DNA from: JAWLAT01 sp041395325
GTDB taxonomy: Bacteria > Pseudomonadota > Gammaproteobacteria > Xanthomonadales > SZUA-5
Reading direction: 5' to 3'
Length of the DNA stretch: 64,000 nt
Assembly (NCBI GenBank): GCA_041395325.1
Contig: JAWLAT010000012.1
Coordinates: forward strand, 67,890-131,889
The stretch's first letter is position 1. Every line of letters begins with the position of its first letter. The notes under the pieces were generated by a model. It did no database searches. It saw only the letters and a program-made list of their open reading frames with translations, and was not told where the DNA came from. Made by a program: the position numbers and the translations under genes. This document shows positions 8,111 through 17,612 of this stretch, one piece after another.

Positions 8111-9598
8111 TCAGTCCGCCACGCCCAGCCGCTTGCGTTCCAGCCGGCGCAGGAACTCGCCCATGATGCGGCGATAGAGGTCCTCGCCCAGATAGGCGTC
8201 CTCGACCCCGGCGTCGACGTTCGGGTTGTCGTTGACTTCGATGATGACGACCCGATCGCCCACCTGTTTCAGATCCACGCCATAAAGGCTGGTGCCGATC
8301 GGCGCGGTGGCACGGAGGGCCAGTTTGACCACCTCGGCCGGCACATCGCGGATCGGCAGCGTGCGGAAACTGCCGGAGCGATCACTGCCGCGGGCCGCAC
8401 CATGGTTGTAGATCTGCCAGTGCCCGCGCGACATGAAGTACTGGCAGGCGTACAGCGGTTCGCGATTGAGAATGCCGATGCGCCAGTCGAACTCGGTGGG
8501 CATGAACTCCTGCGCCAGCAGCAACGAACTCTGCTGGAACAGGGTGTCGGCGCCGGCCTTGAGTTCGTCGGGGTTGGCGACCTTGACGATACCGCGCGAG
8601 AAGGAGCCATCGGGCACCTTCAGCACCAGCGGAAAGCCCAGCGGCTCGACCATCTCGGCGAGGCGCTTGGCTTCGTCCTTGTAGAGGATTTCGGTGTGCG
8701 GCGTCGGCAGCTTGCGACTGCGCATCAGATCGGCCAGATAGATCTTGTTGGTGCAGCGCAGGATCGAGGTGGGATCGTCGATGACCACCATGTCCTCGCG
8801 TTCGGCACGGTTGGCAAAACGGTAGGTGTGGTGGTCCAGCGCCGTGGTTTCGCGGATGAACAGCGCGTCGTACTCGGCCAGGCGGGCATAGTCGTTGCGG
8901 TCGATCAGATCCACATCGATGCCCAGTTCCTTGCCGGCTGCCACGAAGGCCTTCAGCGCTTTCTTGTTTGATGGCGGCATTTTCTCGGCAGGATCGCGGA
9001 GGATCGCCACGTCATAGCGATACTTGCGCCGACTGCGCGGCCCTCGCCAGAGCTTCTTGCTGTAGCGATCCAGCGCCGCCGCGAAGGCATCTTCCTGCGA
9101 TTCGGCCAGACTGTGCAGGCCGACCGGCTTGACCGAGGCGATCTGCCAGCGGCGATCGCGTTCGAACTCGATCCGCAGGATCGGACAGGGGAAGGCCTCG
9201 AAGACCTGACGGGCCAGATCACCAAGTGGCTCGGAGGCGGTTTCGCCGAAATAGGCGAGGATGCCGAAATCCACGGTATCGCGGTTTTCTTCCGGCAGGA
9301 AGCGACTCAAATCCTGATTCAGATCCTCGATGCCCAGCCCGTAAATCGAGCGGCGGCGCAGATCGTTGAGTGCGCGCACCGACGGCGTGACCTTGTGACC
9401 ACGCGCCTCGGCCAACAGCGAGACGTAGTAGCCAGTGCCCAGATACTTGTAGTGCCGGCACAGGTTGATGACCTGGGTGCGCTCTTCGTCGGCGGAAATT
9501 GGCTGCTTGAGATAGTCCTTGGCCAGCATGACGTTGCTGGAGGGGTAGTAGCTGCCCCAGTCCGAGGCTTTTTCCACCACGATGATCAGGCGACTCAT
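8111..9598 (-). CDS. RimK-like ATP-grasp ligase with N-terminal RLAN domain
   Basis: A 495-residue protein. The N-terminal half (about 1-200) matches the RimK-like ATP-grasp N-terminal domain (Pfam RLAN, PF14401), with MSRLIIVVEKASDW and the TGYYVSLLAEARGHKVTPS stretch. The C-terminal half is an ATP-grasp fold with FPLVLKVPDGSFSRGI (ATP-binding lysine) and the metal-binding EVNDNPNVDAG. RimK-type enzymes ligate amino acids to carboxylates using ATP; the acceptor of the RLAN branch is not known. Such genes are described as neighbours of a GNAT acetyltransferase fused to a papain-like protease. Here a GNAT gene is divergent from it 150 bases away. The start at 9598 gives the family's MSRL N-terminus; the ribosome-binding site is weak. 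Confidence 0.88.
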   Translation of the reverse strand: MSRLIIVVEKASDWGSYYPSSNVMLAKDYLKQPISADEERTQVINLCRHYKYLGTGYYVSLLAEARGHKVTPSVRALNDLRRRSIYGLGIEDLNQDLSRFLPEENRDTVDFGILAYFGETASEPLGDLARQVFEAFPCPILRIEFERDRRWQIASVKPVGLHSLAESQEDAFAAALDRYSKKLWRGPRSRRKYRYDVAILRDPAEKMPPSNKKALKAFVAAGKELGIDVDLIDRNDYARLAEYDALFIRETTALDHHTYRFANRAEREDMVVIDDPTSILRCTNKIYLADLMRSRKLPTPHTEILYKDEAKRLAEMVEPLGFPLVLKVPDGSFSRGIVKVANPDELKAGADTLFQQSSLLLAQEFMPTEFDWRIGILNREPLYACQYFMSRGHWQIYNHGAARGSDRSGSFRTLPIRDVPAEVVKLALRATAPIGTSLYGVDLKQVGDRVVIIEVNDNPNVDAGVEDAYLGEDLYRRIMGEFLRRLERKRLGVAD

Positions 9599-9748
9599 GG
9601 ACGCTCGCAGGCCTTGCAGGTCAGGGTGAGGGAGCTTGCGCCGGGCCGCATGAATGCGCGCTCGCGGCAGCGACGATGCGCGGCCCAGAAGCGGCCGTTG
9701 CGATAGTCTGGCACAAGCCCGAAGGCGCACAAGCGAGCTCGTCACGCC

Positions 9749-10234
9749 ATGCAGATCCGCCCCGCCGTTGCTGCTGATCTGGACGCCCTGCTGCAGCTGG
9801 AACTGGCCGCCTTCAGCGGCGACCGGCTCAGTCGGCGGCAGCTGCGCCACCACCTGATGACACCGGGGCGCTGGCTGCTGCTGGCACTGGAGGGCGGCGA
9901 CCTGCTCGGCTATGCGCTACTGCTGCGCCGCGAACGCAGCAGCGTCGGGCGAATCTATTCGATCGCCGTAGCTGCCGCGGCGCGCGGCCGTGGCGTCGGC
10001 GCCGCGCTGATGCGAGCACTGGCCGAGCGGGCGAGCCAGGCGGGCCTGCGCGAGCTGCGGCTGGAAGTCCGTGACGACAATACCGCGGCGCAGCAGCTCT
10101 ATCGGCGCCTGGGTTATCAGCGCTTCGGACGGCGCGAGCGCTACTACGACGATGGCATGGACGCGCAGCGCTGGCGACTGCCGCTCAGCTCGGATCCAGA
10201 TTCAGCCCCTGCCGGACCACCGCTTCGGGATTGA
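9749..10234 (+). CDS. GNAT family N-acetyltransferase
   Basis: A 161-residue GNAT acetyltransferase. It shows the DRLSRRQLRHHL region, the IYSIAVAAAARGRGVGAALM acetyl-CoA binding motif (R-G-R-G-V-G), and the C-terminal DNTAAQQLYRRLGYQRFG that closes the fold. This N-terminal sequence resembles the GNAT half of the GNAT-protease fusions that accompany RLAN/RimK ligases, but no protease domain follows: the frame stops after a short tail. It is divergent from the RimK-like gene. Its last 50 bases overlap the 3' end of the convergent gene at 10185. Substrate unknown; a peptide or protein amine modified together with the ligase is plausible inference. Confidence 0.85.
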   Translation: MQIRPAVAADLDALLQLELAAFSGDRLSRRQLRHHLMTPGRWLLLALEGGDLLGYALLLRRERSSVGRIYSIAVAAAARGRGVGAALMRALAERASQAGLRELRLEVRDDNTAAQQLYRRLGYQRFGRRERYYDDGMDAQRWRLPLSSDPDSAPAGPPLRD

Positions 10235-10832
10235 ATTCCGGTGGTGGTGGCGGCTTGTTGGGGTCCTCTGGCGGGGGCCGGCGTACCGCAGACTCAAAGC
10301 GATGGCCTGTGCTGTCGAAGCGACCATCTGGCCAGCGCAGCACATAATCATCGCCGAGGTCGCGAATCAGGGGTGCGCAGCCAGCAACGCTGATCGTCGG
10401 CACGCCGGCCGGCGACGGCGGCTGAATGTCACTGACACTGGTGCGTACGAGCAGCACCTGCAAGCCTTCCAGCCGATAGTCGTTGACCAGCTGCTGGGCA
10501 ATGGCCTCGGCGTCGCAATTCTCGCCACAACCGCGGCCCTTGAACATGACCAGCATGGGCACGAGGTTGTTGGCCTCCAGCGACAAGCCGCGCATCGCCT
10601 GCCGCACGCAATGACGCACCAGCGGCTCCCGTTCGCTGATCCGATCGGCAATCGCTGACATGCGCGCTGCGGCGGCCTCGACTTCGGCATCCGCGGACAT
10701 GTCGGCCGCATCGGGTGCTGACGAAGCTCGATCGGATGCGCCGTCGACAATGCGATCAGTCAACCACCAACTCAGTCCCACGATCAGCAACGGACCCACC
10801 ACCAGCCATGCGATCAGGCGCGCGGATTTCAT
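10185..10832 (-). CDS. Membrane-anchored protein of unknown function
   Basis: Encodes 215 residues with one N-terminal membrane helix (about 7-25, LIAWLVVGPLLIVGLSWWL), so it is probably anchored with the rest in the periplasm. A central region contains two close cysteines (GRGCGENCDAEAI) and a third in VAGCAPLI. The C-terminus is proline-rich (NKPPPPPEF). No known family is recognised. The ATG at 10832 has GGAG 11 bases upstream. It overlaps the end of the GNAT gene on the opposite strand by 50 bases. Confidence 0.7.
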   Translation of the reverse strand: MKSARLIAWLVVGPLLIVGLSWWLTDRIVDGASDRASSAPDAADMSADAEVEAAAARMSAIADRISEREPLVRHCVRQAMRGLSLEANNLVPMLVMFKGRGCGENCDAEAIAQQLVNDYRLEGLQVLLVRTSVSDIQPPSPAGVPTISVAGCAPLIRDLGDDYVLRWPDGRFDSTGHRFESAVRRPPPEDPNKPPPPPEFNPEAVVRQGLNLDPS

Positions 10833-10971
10833 CAGGCGATTGGCTCCGGTGCAGCAAGGTGCATAAGAATGCCACGTGGTCGACAATACGGATTGCGTGC
10901 CGGTCCGCGCCTCGGCCCTCCTGGCCACCGCTCCGCGTACGCCCCAGGCATCGACGAGGAGGACTCCGAAC

Positions 10972-11235
10972 ATGCGTACCCAACTGACCATGCTGATCTC
11001 GCTGACGGCGCTGCTGCTGTCCGTATCCAGCACCGGCATCGCCGCCACCGCGGCCGCACCAGGGCACTGGAGCTCGGCCACGGCAACGACGCAGGCCGAC
11101 TGGCGCCTGCAGGGCAACAATGGACTGGGCCGTACCCGCGGTCAGCCCAATGATGATCAGGCCGACGAAGAAGAAGAAGACAAGGGTGGCGAGGAAGGCG
11201 GCGGCAAGCGGCGCAAGGACAAGCGCGACGACTGA
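10972..11235 (+). CDS. Small exported highly charged protein
   Basis: Encodes 87 residues: a signal peptide (about 1-25, ending STGIAATAAA), a short Ser/Thr/Trp/Gln segment, then an extremely charged tail with an acidic run (DDQADEEEEDKGGEEGGG) followed by a basic run (KRRKDKRDD). A perfect AGGAGG ribosome-binding site lies 9 bases before the ATG, one of the best in the window, which supports real translation. It is convergent with the DUF3999 gene with only 6 bases between the stops. Function unknown; the acidic-then-basic tail could bind metal or other macromolecules, but this is speculation. Confidence 0.65.
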   Translation: MRTQLTMLISLTALLLSVSSTGIAATAAAPGHWSSATATTQADWRLQGNNGLGRTRGQPNDDQADEEEEDKGGEEGGGKRRKDKRDD

Positions 11236-11241
11236 GCTGTC

Positions 11242-12666
11242 TCAGTGATCGCCACGGCCTTCGGTGGCCGCGGGGTCGCCGAGTTGCCGGTACAGGCGCC
11301 AGCTCAGACCGGCCAGCAGCAGCACACCCAGTCCCAGTACCGCCCACAGCACCCAGGGGCGTCGGTCGGTCTCGGCTGACACCGCTGCCGGGCTGGGCAC
11401 AGGGGGCCCGCTGACGGGGTGGCCCAGCTGTGCCTGTTCCAGACCATCGAGATCGCCCGTGCTGCCGCCTGGGGCTACCTGGGACAACGGCACGGGCCCG
11501 CCGGGCAGATCGCGCAGCATCTCGCGGGAGGCGCCGACGGCCAGACGAAACCCCTGACCACGCGCAGTGAAGATCAGACGCTGCGGCTGCCATTGCAGCA
11601 GCAACGCCGGCGCCGGCAGGCCCGGGTCAGTGCGCACCACCCATTGCTCGCTGGCCCGGGGCGCGATCTGCACCAGGCCGGACTGCCGCTCCTGGCCGTC
11701 GCGCAGCAGCCGCCAGGCCGTGGTCTGCAGCCATACCTGCAGCCGGACCGGGTCGGCTGGCCGAGCACCTCGCCTCGCGTACTCGCCAATGCGGACCGGC
11801 AATACCAGATTCTGTTCCGGCAGCACCAGTCCGATTGCGGTGGCGCTGATCGCCGGACTGCTGCGATAGAGGGAATCGCCGGCCTGGGCACCCGGTTGCG
11901 CGTCCAGCTGCAGCTGGAGTCGGCTGACAGGAGCCAGTGCAGTCGAAACCCAACGGCCGTGGATGGCAGCGAACAGGCGCGGCTGACCGTCGCGCCAGCG
12001 CAACCGCAGATAGCGACCCTGACCTGAGGGCAGGTCGATGCGGTCATTCTGCAAGCGACTGCCATCGGCGGCGTCCAGCCAGTCGAGCTGTTCGACTGCG
12101 ACCGTTTCCCACCAGCGCAGATCGTCGCTGCGTTCGATCTGCAGTAGTGCCCGGTAGGTCGGCGTGTCTGCCGGCGCTTCGAAGCGGAGGCTGTCCAGCC
12201 GCTCGTCGGCGCCGCTGGAACCCAGATCGACGATCAGCTCAACCAGTCGATCGGGCGCCGAGCGCGGCGCATCGCTGCGCCAATGCAGGGAGCCATCGGC
12301 GCGTACCTGCAGATCCACCACGGGTGCGGCCTGCCGCGGATCTTCAGCTCCGGCCTGCAGACTGGGAAACAACGTGGCGCTGCGTTCGCTGGCGGACTGC
12401 TCACTGCGCGCTCCGGGCAAATCCAGGTGATAGGGCAACGCCTGTCCGGCGTCGTTGTAGATCCGCAGATCGGCCAGTCCGGGCTGCCGCGACGCCTGGT
12501 ACACCGCCAGTGGCAGCGTCAGCTGGACCACGCCATTGGCCCCACTGACCTGCAGCGGCAGCTGCAGGGCGAAGTGATCGGCCGGGTGATTCCGCTCAGC
12601 CTGCGGTTGAGCGCAGGTCAGCGCAGGCCACAGCAGCAGTGCGACGAGCCCTGCGAACCCTCTCAT
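11242..12666 (-). CDS. DUF3999 family protein
   Basis: A 474-residue exported protein anchored at the C-terminus: signal peptide in residues 1-19 (ending LTCAQPQ), a large periplasmic region made of beta-rich sequence, then one membrane helix near residues 440-460 (WVLWAVLGLGVLLLAGLSW) with a short basic tail. Sequence and the neighbouring DUF2339 gene identify DUF3999. Its ATG overlaps the DUF2339 stop (ATGA), so the pair is translated together. The pair recurs in Xanthomonas and Pseudomonas relatives. The biochemical role is unknown; a joint envelope function with the DUF2339 protein is inferred. Confidence 0.85.
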   Translation of the reverse strand: MRGFAGLVALLLWPALTCAQPQAERNHPADHFALQLPLQVSGANGVVQLTLPLAVYQASRQPGLADLRIYNDAGQALPYHLDLPGARSEQSASERSATLFPSLQAGAEDPRQAAPVVDLQVRADGSLHWRSDAPRSAPDRLVELIVDLGSSGADERLDSLRFEAPADTPTYRALLQIERSDDLRWWETVAVEQLDWLDAADGSRLQNDRIDLPSGQGRYLRLRWRDGQPRLFAAIHGRWVSTALAPVSRLQLQLDAQPGAQAGDSLYRSSPAISATAIGLVLPEQNLVLPVRIGEYARRGARPADPVRLQVWLQTTAWRLLRDGQERQSGLVQIAPRASEQWVVRTDPGLPAPALLLQWQPQRLIFTARGQGFRLAVGASREMLRDLPGGPVPLSQVAPGGSTGDLDGLEQAQLGHPVSGPPVPSPAAVSAETDRRPWVLWAVLGLGVLLLAGLSWRLYRQLGDPAATEGRGDH

Positions 12667-15600
12667 GCGTCGTTCTCCGTCGGGTTGGCCTCGGCTGCAC
12701 GAGGCAGCGGCGCCAGATAGCCGATCAGCAACATCAGACCGCCCACGCCCATGAAAGAGACGATGCGGGCGATGCCACCGATGTGCTTGAGTTCGATCAG
12801 GAACAGCTTCAACACCACCAGACCGAGCAGTGCCGCGCCGATGATCCAGACCACCCGCGACAAGCGGCGCACCGCAAAGCGCATCAGGGCGAAGGCGCAC
12901 AGGGTCCAGGCCAGCGACAGCATTGCCTGAACGAATTGCGAGGCGTACAGCGCATCGAAACGATAGGGCAGCGGCAGATACTGCGCCGCGGTGCGCAGCA
13001 GAATGGCGTTGAACCAGCCGAAGGCCAGCGCCAGTGCCAGCCAGCGCGATGGCTGCAGGCTGGCTTCGCCCAGCCGCCCGGCGTGCAGTCGCCACAAATC
13101 GACCAGCAGCAGCGCCACGAAGGCGGTGCTCAGATCAAGCGGATTGAGCAGCGGCAAGTAGGGCAGCGGCGCCATGCTGCCGTCCTGGCGCAGATTCCAG
13201 TAGATCACCAGCAACAGGGCCCACAGCGCCGCCAGCGGAATGATCAGCCGGCCGTACCAGTCAGCCAGTGGAGCCAGCGGCCAGGCCTGCCGACGCACCT
13301 GACGCAGACCGAGCAACAGCAAGCCGATCGCCAGCCAGGCGGCCAGGTAGTCTCCCCACTGGCCGGCAACGATCCACTCGCTGGCATCGACCGGTGTGGC
13401 GCGCAACCACTGTTGCACGTTCAACGACAACACCGCGGGGAGCATCAGCCACGGCGCGATGACGCGACCGAAGTGCGCCAGCTGCACCGCGGGACGCGGC
13501 AAGCCAGGATCGTTGCGGAGTTGACGCAAGGCGACCAGCAGCGCCGCCCACAAGCCGAGCATGCCCACACCGGTGGCCAATCCGGGCAGGCGCTGGTGCA
13601 GATACAGCTGGCCCAGCAGCAGCAGATTGGCCTGGATCTGCCACAGGGCAGTCGGCAGCACCAGCCAGCGCAGGGCCGAACGCTCGGGCGATCGACCCAG
13701 GCGCAGCGCCAGCAAGGCCAGCGCGGCGGTGGTCAGCAGATAGAGGTCTGCCAGGCTGAAGGCACCCACGTCGGCGGCGGCCGCCAGCGGAACCAGCGCG
13801 GCAGCGATCGCCTGGGTCAACGGCACCAACACAGGCACGAAACAGGCCACGCTGAGGGCCAGCCACCAGCCCACCTGCAGCAACCGGCGCTGGTCGTCAG
13901 CCAATGGCGTATCGGCCCGAGTGCACCAGCGCAGACCCTGCCAGCAGACCAACGCCAGCAGCAGACCGCCGAGCAACGGACCGCCCAGCAAGGGCCAGAC
14001 GATGCCCGCAGTCGCCACGACGATTGCATCGAAATCGAGCAGAGTTTCATAGCCCGGCAGGGCGGCCGCCTGCGAGCGCAGAAAGGCCCAGCCGCCCAGC
14101 AAGGTTGCCAGCGGCCACAACACGCCACTGACCAGCATCCGGTTGGGGAAGTGCCAGTGCTGCGCCAGGCGGTGCCAACCCCAACCGAGCAATGCCAGCC
14201 CCACGCCGTAGGCCGGCCAGAAGCCGATCGCGTAGAGCGTCTGCGCTTCGGCCAGCGGCGCCCGCGTGGCCCAGGCCAGCAGGTGCGCCAGACCGTGCAA
14301 GGCGAAACCGGCACTCCAGAACATCGCCAGCAGCAACCACCCGCCAGCGGCGCGGGCATCCTTCGATGGCCCGTCCACGGCGCTGTCTTCCCGCGACCGG
14401 CGCAGGAAGCCCAGCGCGCTGACCAGCGCCGCCGCCGTCAGCAGTGTGCCGCCGAGCAAACCACCCTCGCTGAGCATCTCGGCCAGCGTGTGCTCGGCCG
14501 GGTCCAGCAGATCCCGCCAGCGCATGTAGCGGAACATCAGGGCGAGGAAGACCACTCCGGCCAGCGCCGAGACGAGGCCGCCGAGAAGCGCCGGCAGCCG
14601 CCAGCCTACGCGGCCAGCCAGCCACTGCAGGCCCAGTACCAGCGCGAAGGCACTCAGCACCAGCAGGCCACCGCGCGCCGCGGCATCGACGCGCAGCCAC
14701 ACTTCCAGCCACAAGCCACCCAATAGCCAGGCCACCGCCACGCAGAGGAAGACCGACCCCAGCCAGGGCAGCTTCGCTGCGCTCGCGCCCTCCGCCTGGG
14801 CTTTGGCACTGGGTCGCAACAGCAGGGCGACGAACACACCGGTGGCGCCCAGCAGCAGGAAGCCCAGGCTGAAGTGCTGCCCCAACGCGGTCAGCGCATC
14901 GATGCCGGTCAACGCCTTGAGGAAGGCCAGCCAGCTGCCCAGCTGCACCAGGATGCCAAAGCGCCAGACCAGCGGCTGTCTCTGTCGCAAGCCGATCCAG
15001 GTGATGCCGGCACCTTCCAGCGCCCAGGCGGCCGAGGTCCAGCGGCCATCGAAGGCCAACGGAATCGCCAGCGTGCCGAAGACCACGGCGAGGGCGAAGA
15101 AACACTCGGTCAGCAGGCGCAGGCCGCCGCCGCGCCAGCGCCACAGGGCACCCGCGCTGCCGGCGTAGAACAGCCCCAGGGCCACGGCCGACAGGGCCGG
15201 ACCCAGCTCGAAGTCCTTGACCAGGCCGTATTGCAGACCCATCGCCACAGTCGGCACGCCAAACACCAGCGTGCCGTCGACGTAAGAGCGCAATCGCGGT
15301 GCCTCGCGGCGCGCGTAGAGCACGGCGATGGCGACGTAGAACACCAGGAACAGCGCGAGGAAGGACTGCGAGCTGGCGTAGTGGGCCGGCTCATAGCGCT
15401 GCACACCCCAGATCGTGCCGATGATGAAGGTGAAGGCGAAGCCCAGCACATTGAGCGAGCGCCAGCTGCGGTACCAGGCAATCGCCAGGATGCCGGCGTT
15501 GAGCACCGCGTAATAGCTGAACAGGGCGACGTGACTGCCCTCGCCGGTGCTGGTCAGGATGGGCACGGCGAAGCCACCGACGATGCCGAAGATCGCCAGC

Positions 15601-16643
15601 CAGCGCGCGTCCTGCAGCACTGCCAGCAGGCAGGTGAAGACCACCAGCAGCAGCAACAGCACAAAGGTGAAGCCGGCCGGCAGCAAGTGATAGAGCTTGA
15701 AGGCGCCAAAGCTGACCAGCATCAGTGTGGCCAGCGCCGCGCCCTGTGCCGGCAGCGCGATGCCCGGTCGACTCAAGCGGATTCGCCAGCCCCACAGCAG
15801 CAGCGCAATGGCGCCGGCGGCGATCCCGGCCAGACGCAGCTCGATCGGCACCACCACATAACTGGAGGCGTAGCGCAGCAGGAAGGCGACGCCGATGAAC
15901 AGGATCGCCAGGCCGACCTTGGCCACCAGATTGCCGCCGAACAACCATTCCCGCGCGGCGCCCCAGGCCTTGCCGATGGCGACCTGCCAGGCCGGTGGTT
16001 CGGGCGGTGGTGCCGGTGGGCGCGGTCGCGGTGGCGGCGGTCGTGGCGATGACTCCGCTATCGGTGCCGTTGCTGCCGTCGGTGTGGTCGGTGCCGTAGA
16101 CAGCCATTCGGATTGGGGCTCGGCGCCCAGGTCGTAGCGGGCGCGCCCGCTGACCGGGGCCTCCGGTGCCTCGGGCAATTCAATGGCGGCGCTGTCGGAC
16201 GGCACACTCGGCGCCATATCAGCGGATGGCAGTGGTTCCGGCAGCGCCTCGCTCCAGGCTGCCAGCGACTCGGCCAGCTCACTCGGGTCATTGGGATCCA
16301 CAAGCTCAGGCGCCGCGACGGGCGCCACTTCCGCTGGCACGACCTCGGCTTCGACCGGGACCGAACGCGCTGCAGCGGGCGGCGCCCGCTCAGCCACCGG
16401 TGGTGCTTCGGCCGGCGATCTGCTGTCAGTTTCGACCGGCGCGCTCGCCGCCGCTTCGGCCCGGGCGCGCCAGCGACCCATTTCGTCGCGCAGCGCGTTC
16501 AGCTGCTCCAGCAAGCCTTCGTTGAGACGCGTCAGCTGCTCGGCACGACGATTGGCGTTGCTGGCCCAGATCATCGCCAGCAACGGACCGAGCAGCAAAT
16601 AGATCAACAGGAACAGCCCGACCAGGATCAGCATCCCTTCCAT
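12663..16643 (-). CDS. DUF2339 large polytopic membrane protein
   Basis: A 1326-residue protein of the DUF2339 family. An N-terminal helix (about 5-25) is followed by a short coiled-coil-like stretch (ANRRAEQLTRLNEGLLEQLN) and then an Ala/Pro/Glu-rich low-complexity spacer (about 65-220, ending PPPRPRPPAPPPEPP). More than 20 membrane helices make up the remainder. The function of the family is not established. The ATG at 16643 is used; an internal ATG at 16634 has SD-like bases too close to serve it. It forms a two-gene coupled unit with the DUF3999 gene. Very long antisense open frames across this gene are by-products of its GC-rich codon use. Confidence 0.88.
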   Translation of the reverse strand: MEGMLILVGLFLLIYLLLGPLLAMIWASNANRRAEQLTRLNEGLLEQLNALRDEMGRWRARAEAAASAPVETDSRSPAEAPPVAERAPPAAARSVPVEAEVVPAEVAPVAAPELVDPNDPSELAESLAAWSEALPEPLPSADMAPSVPSDSAAIELPEAPEAPVSGRARYDLGAEPQSEWLSTAPTTPTAATAPIAESSPRPPPPRPRPPAPPPEPPAWQVAIGKAWGAAREWLFGGNLVAKVGLAILFIGVAFLLRYASSYVVVPIELRLAGIAAGAIALLLWGWRIRLSRPGIALPAQGAALATLMLVSFGAFKLYHLLPAGFTFVLLLLLVVFTCLLAVLQDARWLAIFGIVGGFAVPILTSTGEGSHVALFSYYAVLNAGILAIAWYRSWRSLNVLGFAFTFIIGTIWGVQRYEPAHYASSQSFLALFLVFYVAIAVLYARREAPRLRSYVDGTLVFGVPTVAMGLQYGLVKDFELGPALSAVALGLFYAGSAGALWRWRGGGLRLLTECFFALAVVFGTLAIPLAFDGRWTSAAWALEGAGITWIGLRQRQPLVWRFGILVQLGSWLAFLKALTGIDALTALGQHFSLGFLLLGATGVFVALLLRPSAKAQAEGASAAKLPWLGSVFLCVAVAWLLGGLWLEVWLRVDAAARGGLLVLSAFALVLGLQWLAGRVGWRLPALLGGLVSALAGVVFLALMFRYMRWRDLLDPAEHTLAEMLSEGGLLGGTLLTAAALVSALGFLRRSREDSAVDGPSKDARAAGGWLLLAMFWSAGFALHGLAHLLAWATRAPLAEAQTLYAIGFWPAYGVGLALLGWGWHRLAQHWHFPNRMLVSGVLWPLATLLGGWAFLRSQAAALPGYETLLDFDAIVVATAGIVWPLLGGPLLGGLLLALVCWQGLRWCTRADTPLADDQRRLLQVGWWLALSVACFVPVLVPLTQAIAAALVPLAAAADVGAFSLADLYLLTTAALALLALRLGRSPERSALRWLVLPTALWQIQANLLLLGQLYLHQRLPGLATGVGMLGLWAALLVALRQLRNDPGLPRPAVQLAHFGRVIAPWLMLPAVLSLNVQQWLRATPVDASEWIVAGQWGDYLAAWLAIGLLLLGLRQVRRQAWPLAPLADWYGRLIIPLAALWALLLVIYWNLRQDGSMAPLPYLPLLNPLDLSTAFVALLLVDLWRLHAGRLGEASLQPSRWLALALAFGWFNAILLRTAAQYLPLPYRFDALYASQFVQAMLSLAWTLCAFALMRFAVRRLSRVVWIIGAALLGLVVLKLFLIELKHIGGIARIVSFMGVGGLMLLIGYLAPLPRAAEANPTENDA

Positions 16644-16975
16644 CGTCGTCCCGTTCGATCCCCCGTGAAGACGCTGATGCTACTGGAAGCGTTGACGACT
16701 GGCGCCAGAACGGCCCGAACGGGCCGCGCGGATCTGCATGCCGAGCGGCGCTTGCGCGTTGATGCGCCGGGCTGCTCAACCGCGACCGAAGCAGATAGTC
16801 CGTTCATTTTCAATACGATTCTGGTCAGATTGACAGCTGATTCAAGCCTGAATGAACGACACTGAAACACATTGCTCCGGCTGGGTCGAAAGTCACTTGC
16901 CCAGTGCAATTCCGATCCCCACACTGGCGCCCAGCTTCGGTACCCGCCAAAGCTGCAAATGGAATGGAGCAACCA
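16644..16975. other. Intergenic region between divergent DUF2339 and Ax21-like genes
   Basis: These 332 bases hold no coding gene I can support. Part (about 16790-16870) is clearly AT-richer than the flanks and contains a TTGACA at 16830-16835, directed toward the Ax21-like gene; no convincing -10 hexamer follows at 17 bases. A short palindrome CGGCCCGAACGGGCCG lies near 16707-16722. The region must contain the promoters of two divergent genes. Confidence 0.4.
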
Positions 16976-17539
16976 ATGAGAAAAATTGCATGGATTCTTG
17001 CCGCGGCCCTGGCCGCCCCGGGGCTCGTACTGGCCAATGACGAGCTGAATTACAACTATGTGGAGCTGGGTTATTTGCGTGCCGATCCGGACAACCTGAG
17101 TTCCGAAGACGGCATCGGATTTCGCAGCTCGTCCGCGCTTGGTGCCAATTTCCATATATTCGGTGGCTACGACTGGGATGCGGTTCGCCGCCCACATGCC
17201 AACCTGAGCGGTGTCGATGCGCATGCCTACCGACTGGGACTGGGCTACAACACCGGGATCAGCGACAAGGTCGACTTCGTCGGTCGAGTGGCATGGGAAC
17301 GGATCGACATCGGCAGCTTTGACGATGACGGTTTCAGTGCCGAAGTGGGGATCCGCGCCGCTGTAGCACCCAGCTTCGAGGCCGGCGCAGCGCTGCGCTA
17401 TGTCGATTTCGATGGCAGCGCCACCTCACTGGTCCTCAACGGCCAGTACAAGTTCAACAGCACTTGGGGCATCAGCGCAGAAGCCGACATCAACAAGGAT
17501 GGCAACAGCTTCCTGATCGGGCCACGCCTGAGCTTCTGA
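16976..17539 (+). CDS. Ax21-like outer-membrane beta-barrel protein
   Basis: Encodes 187 residues: a signal peptide (about 1-20, MRKIAWILAAALAAPGLVLA), then a mature protein with the ELNYNYVELGYL start typical of the Xanthomonas Ax21 family and alternating amphipathic strands ending in a terminal aromatic (GPRLSF), as in small outer-membrane barrels. The ATG at 16976 has GGAG 7 bases upstream and places the signal peptide exactly; upstream in-frame starts would bury it. It is followed by a strong hairpin that separates it from the convergent S9 peptidase. The role is unknown; Ax21 was once proposed as a signal molecule, and outer-membrane or vesicle localisation is the safer reading. Confidence 0.78.
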   Translation: MRKIAWILAAALAAPGLVLANDELNYNYVELGYLRADPDNLSSEDGIGFRSSSALGANFHIFGGYDWDAVRRPHANLSGVDAHAYRLGLGYNTGISDKVDFVGRVAWERIDIGSFDDDGFSAEVGIRAAVAPSFEAGAALRYVDFDGSATSLVLNGQYKFNSTWGISAEADINKDGNSFLIGPRLSF

Positions 17540-17612
17540 TCGGACGATTCAATTCAGGCTGAAAGGATGCGTCGGACTGGATTGTGAATCACTGATTCAT
17601 TCAGTGAATCCT

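Noticed and set aside
12639..16052. Two very long plus-strand open frames opposite the DUF2339 gene
   Set aside because: Gln/Arg-rich shadow translations without domains; the minus strand encodes a coherent polytopic membrane protein.
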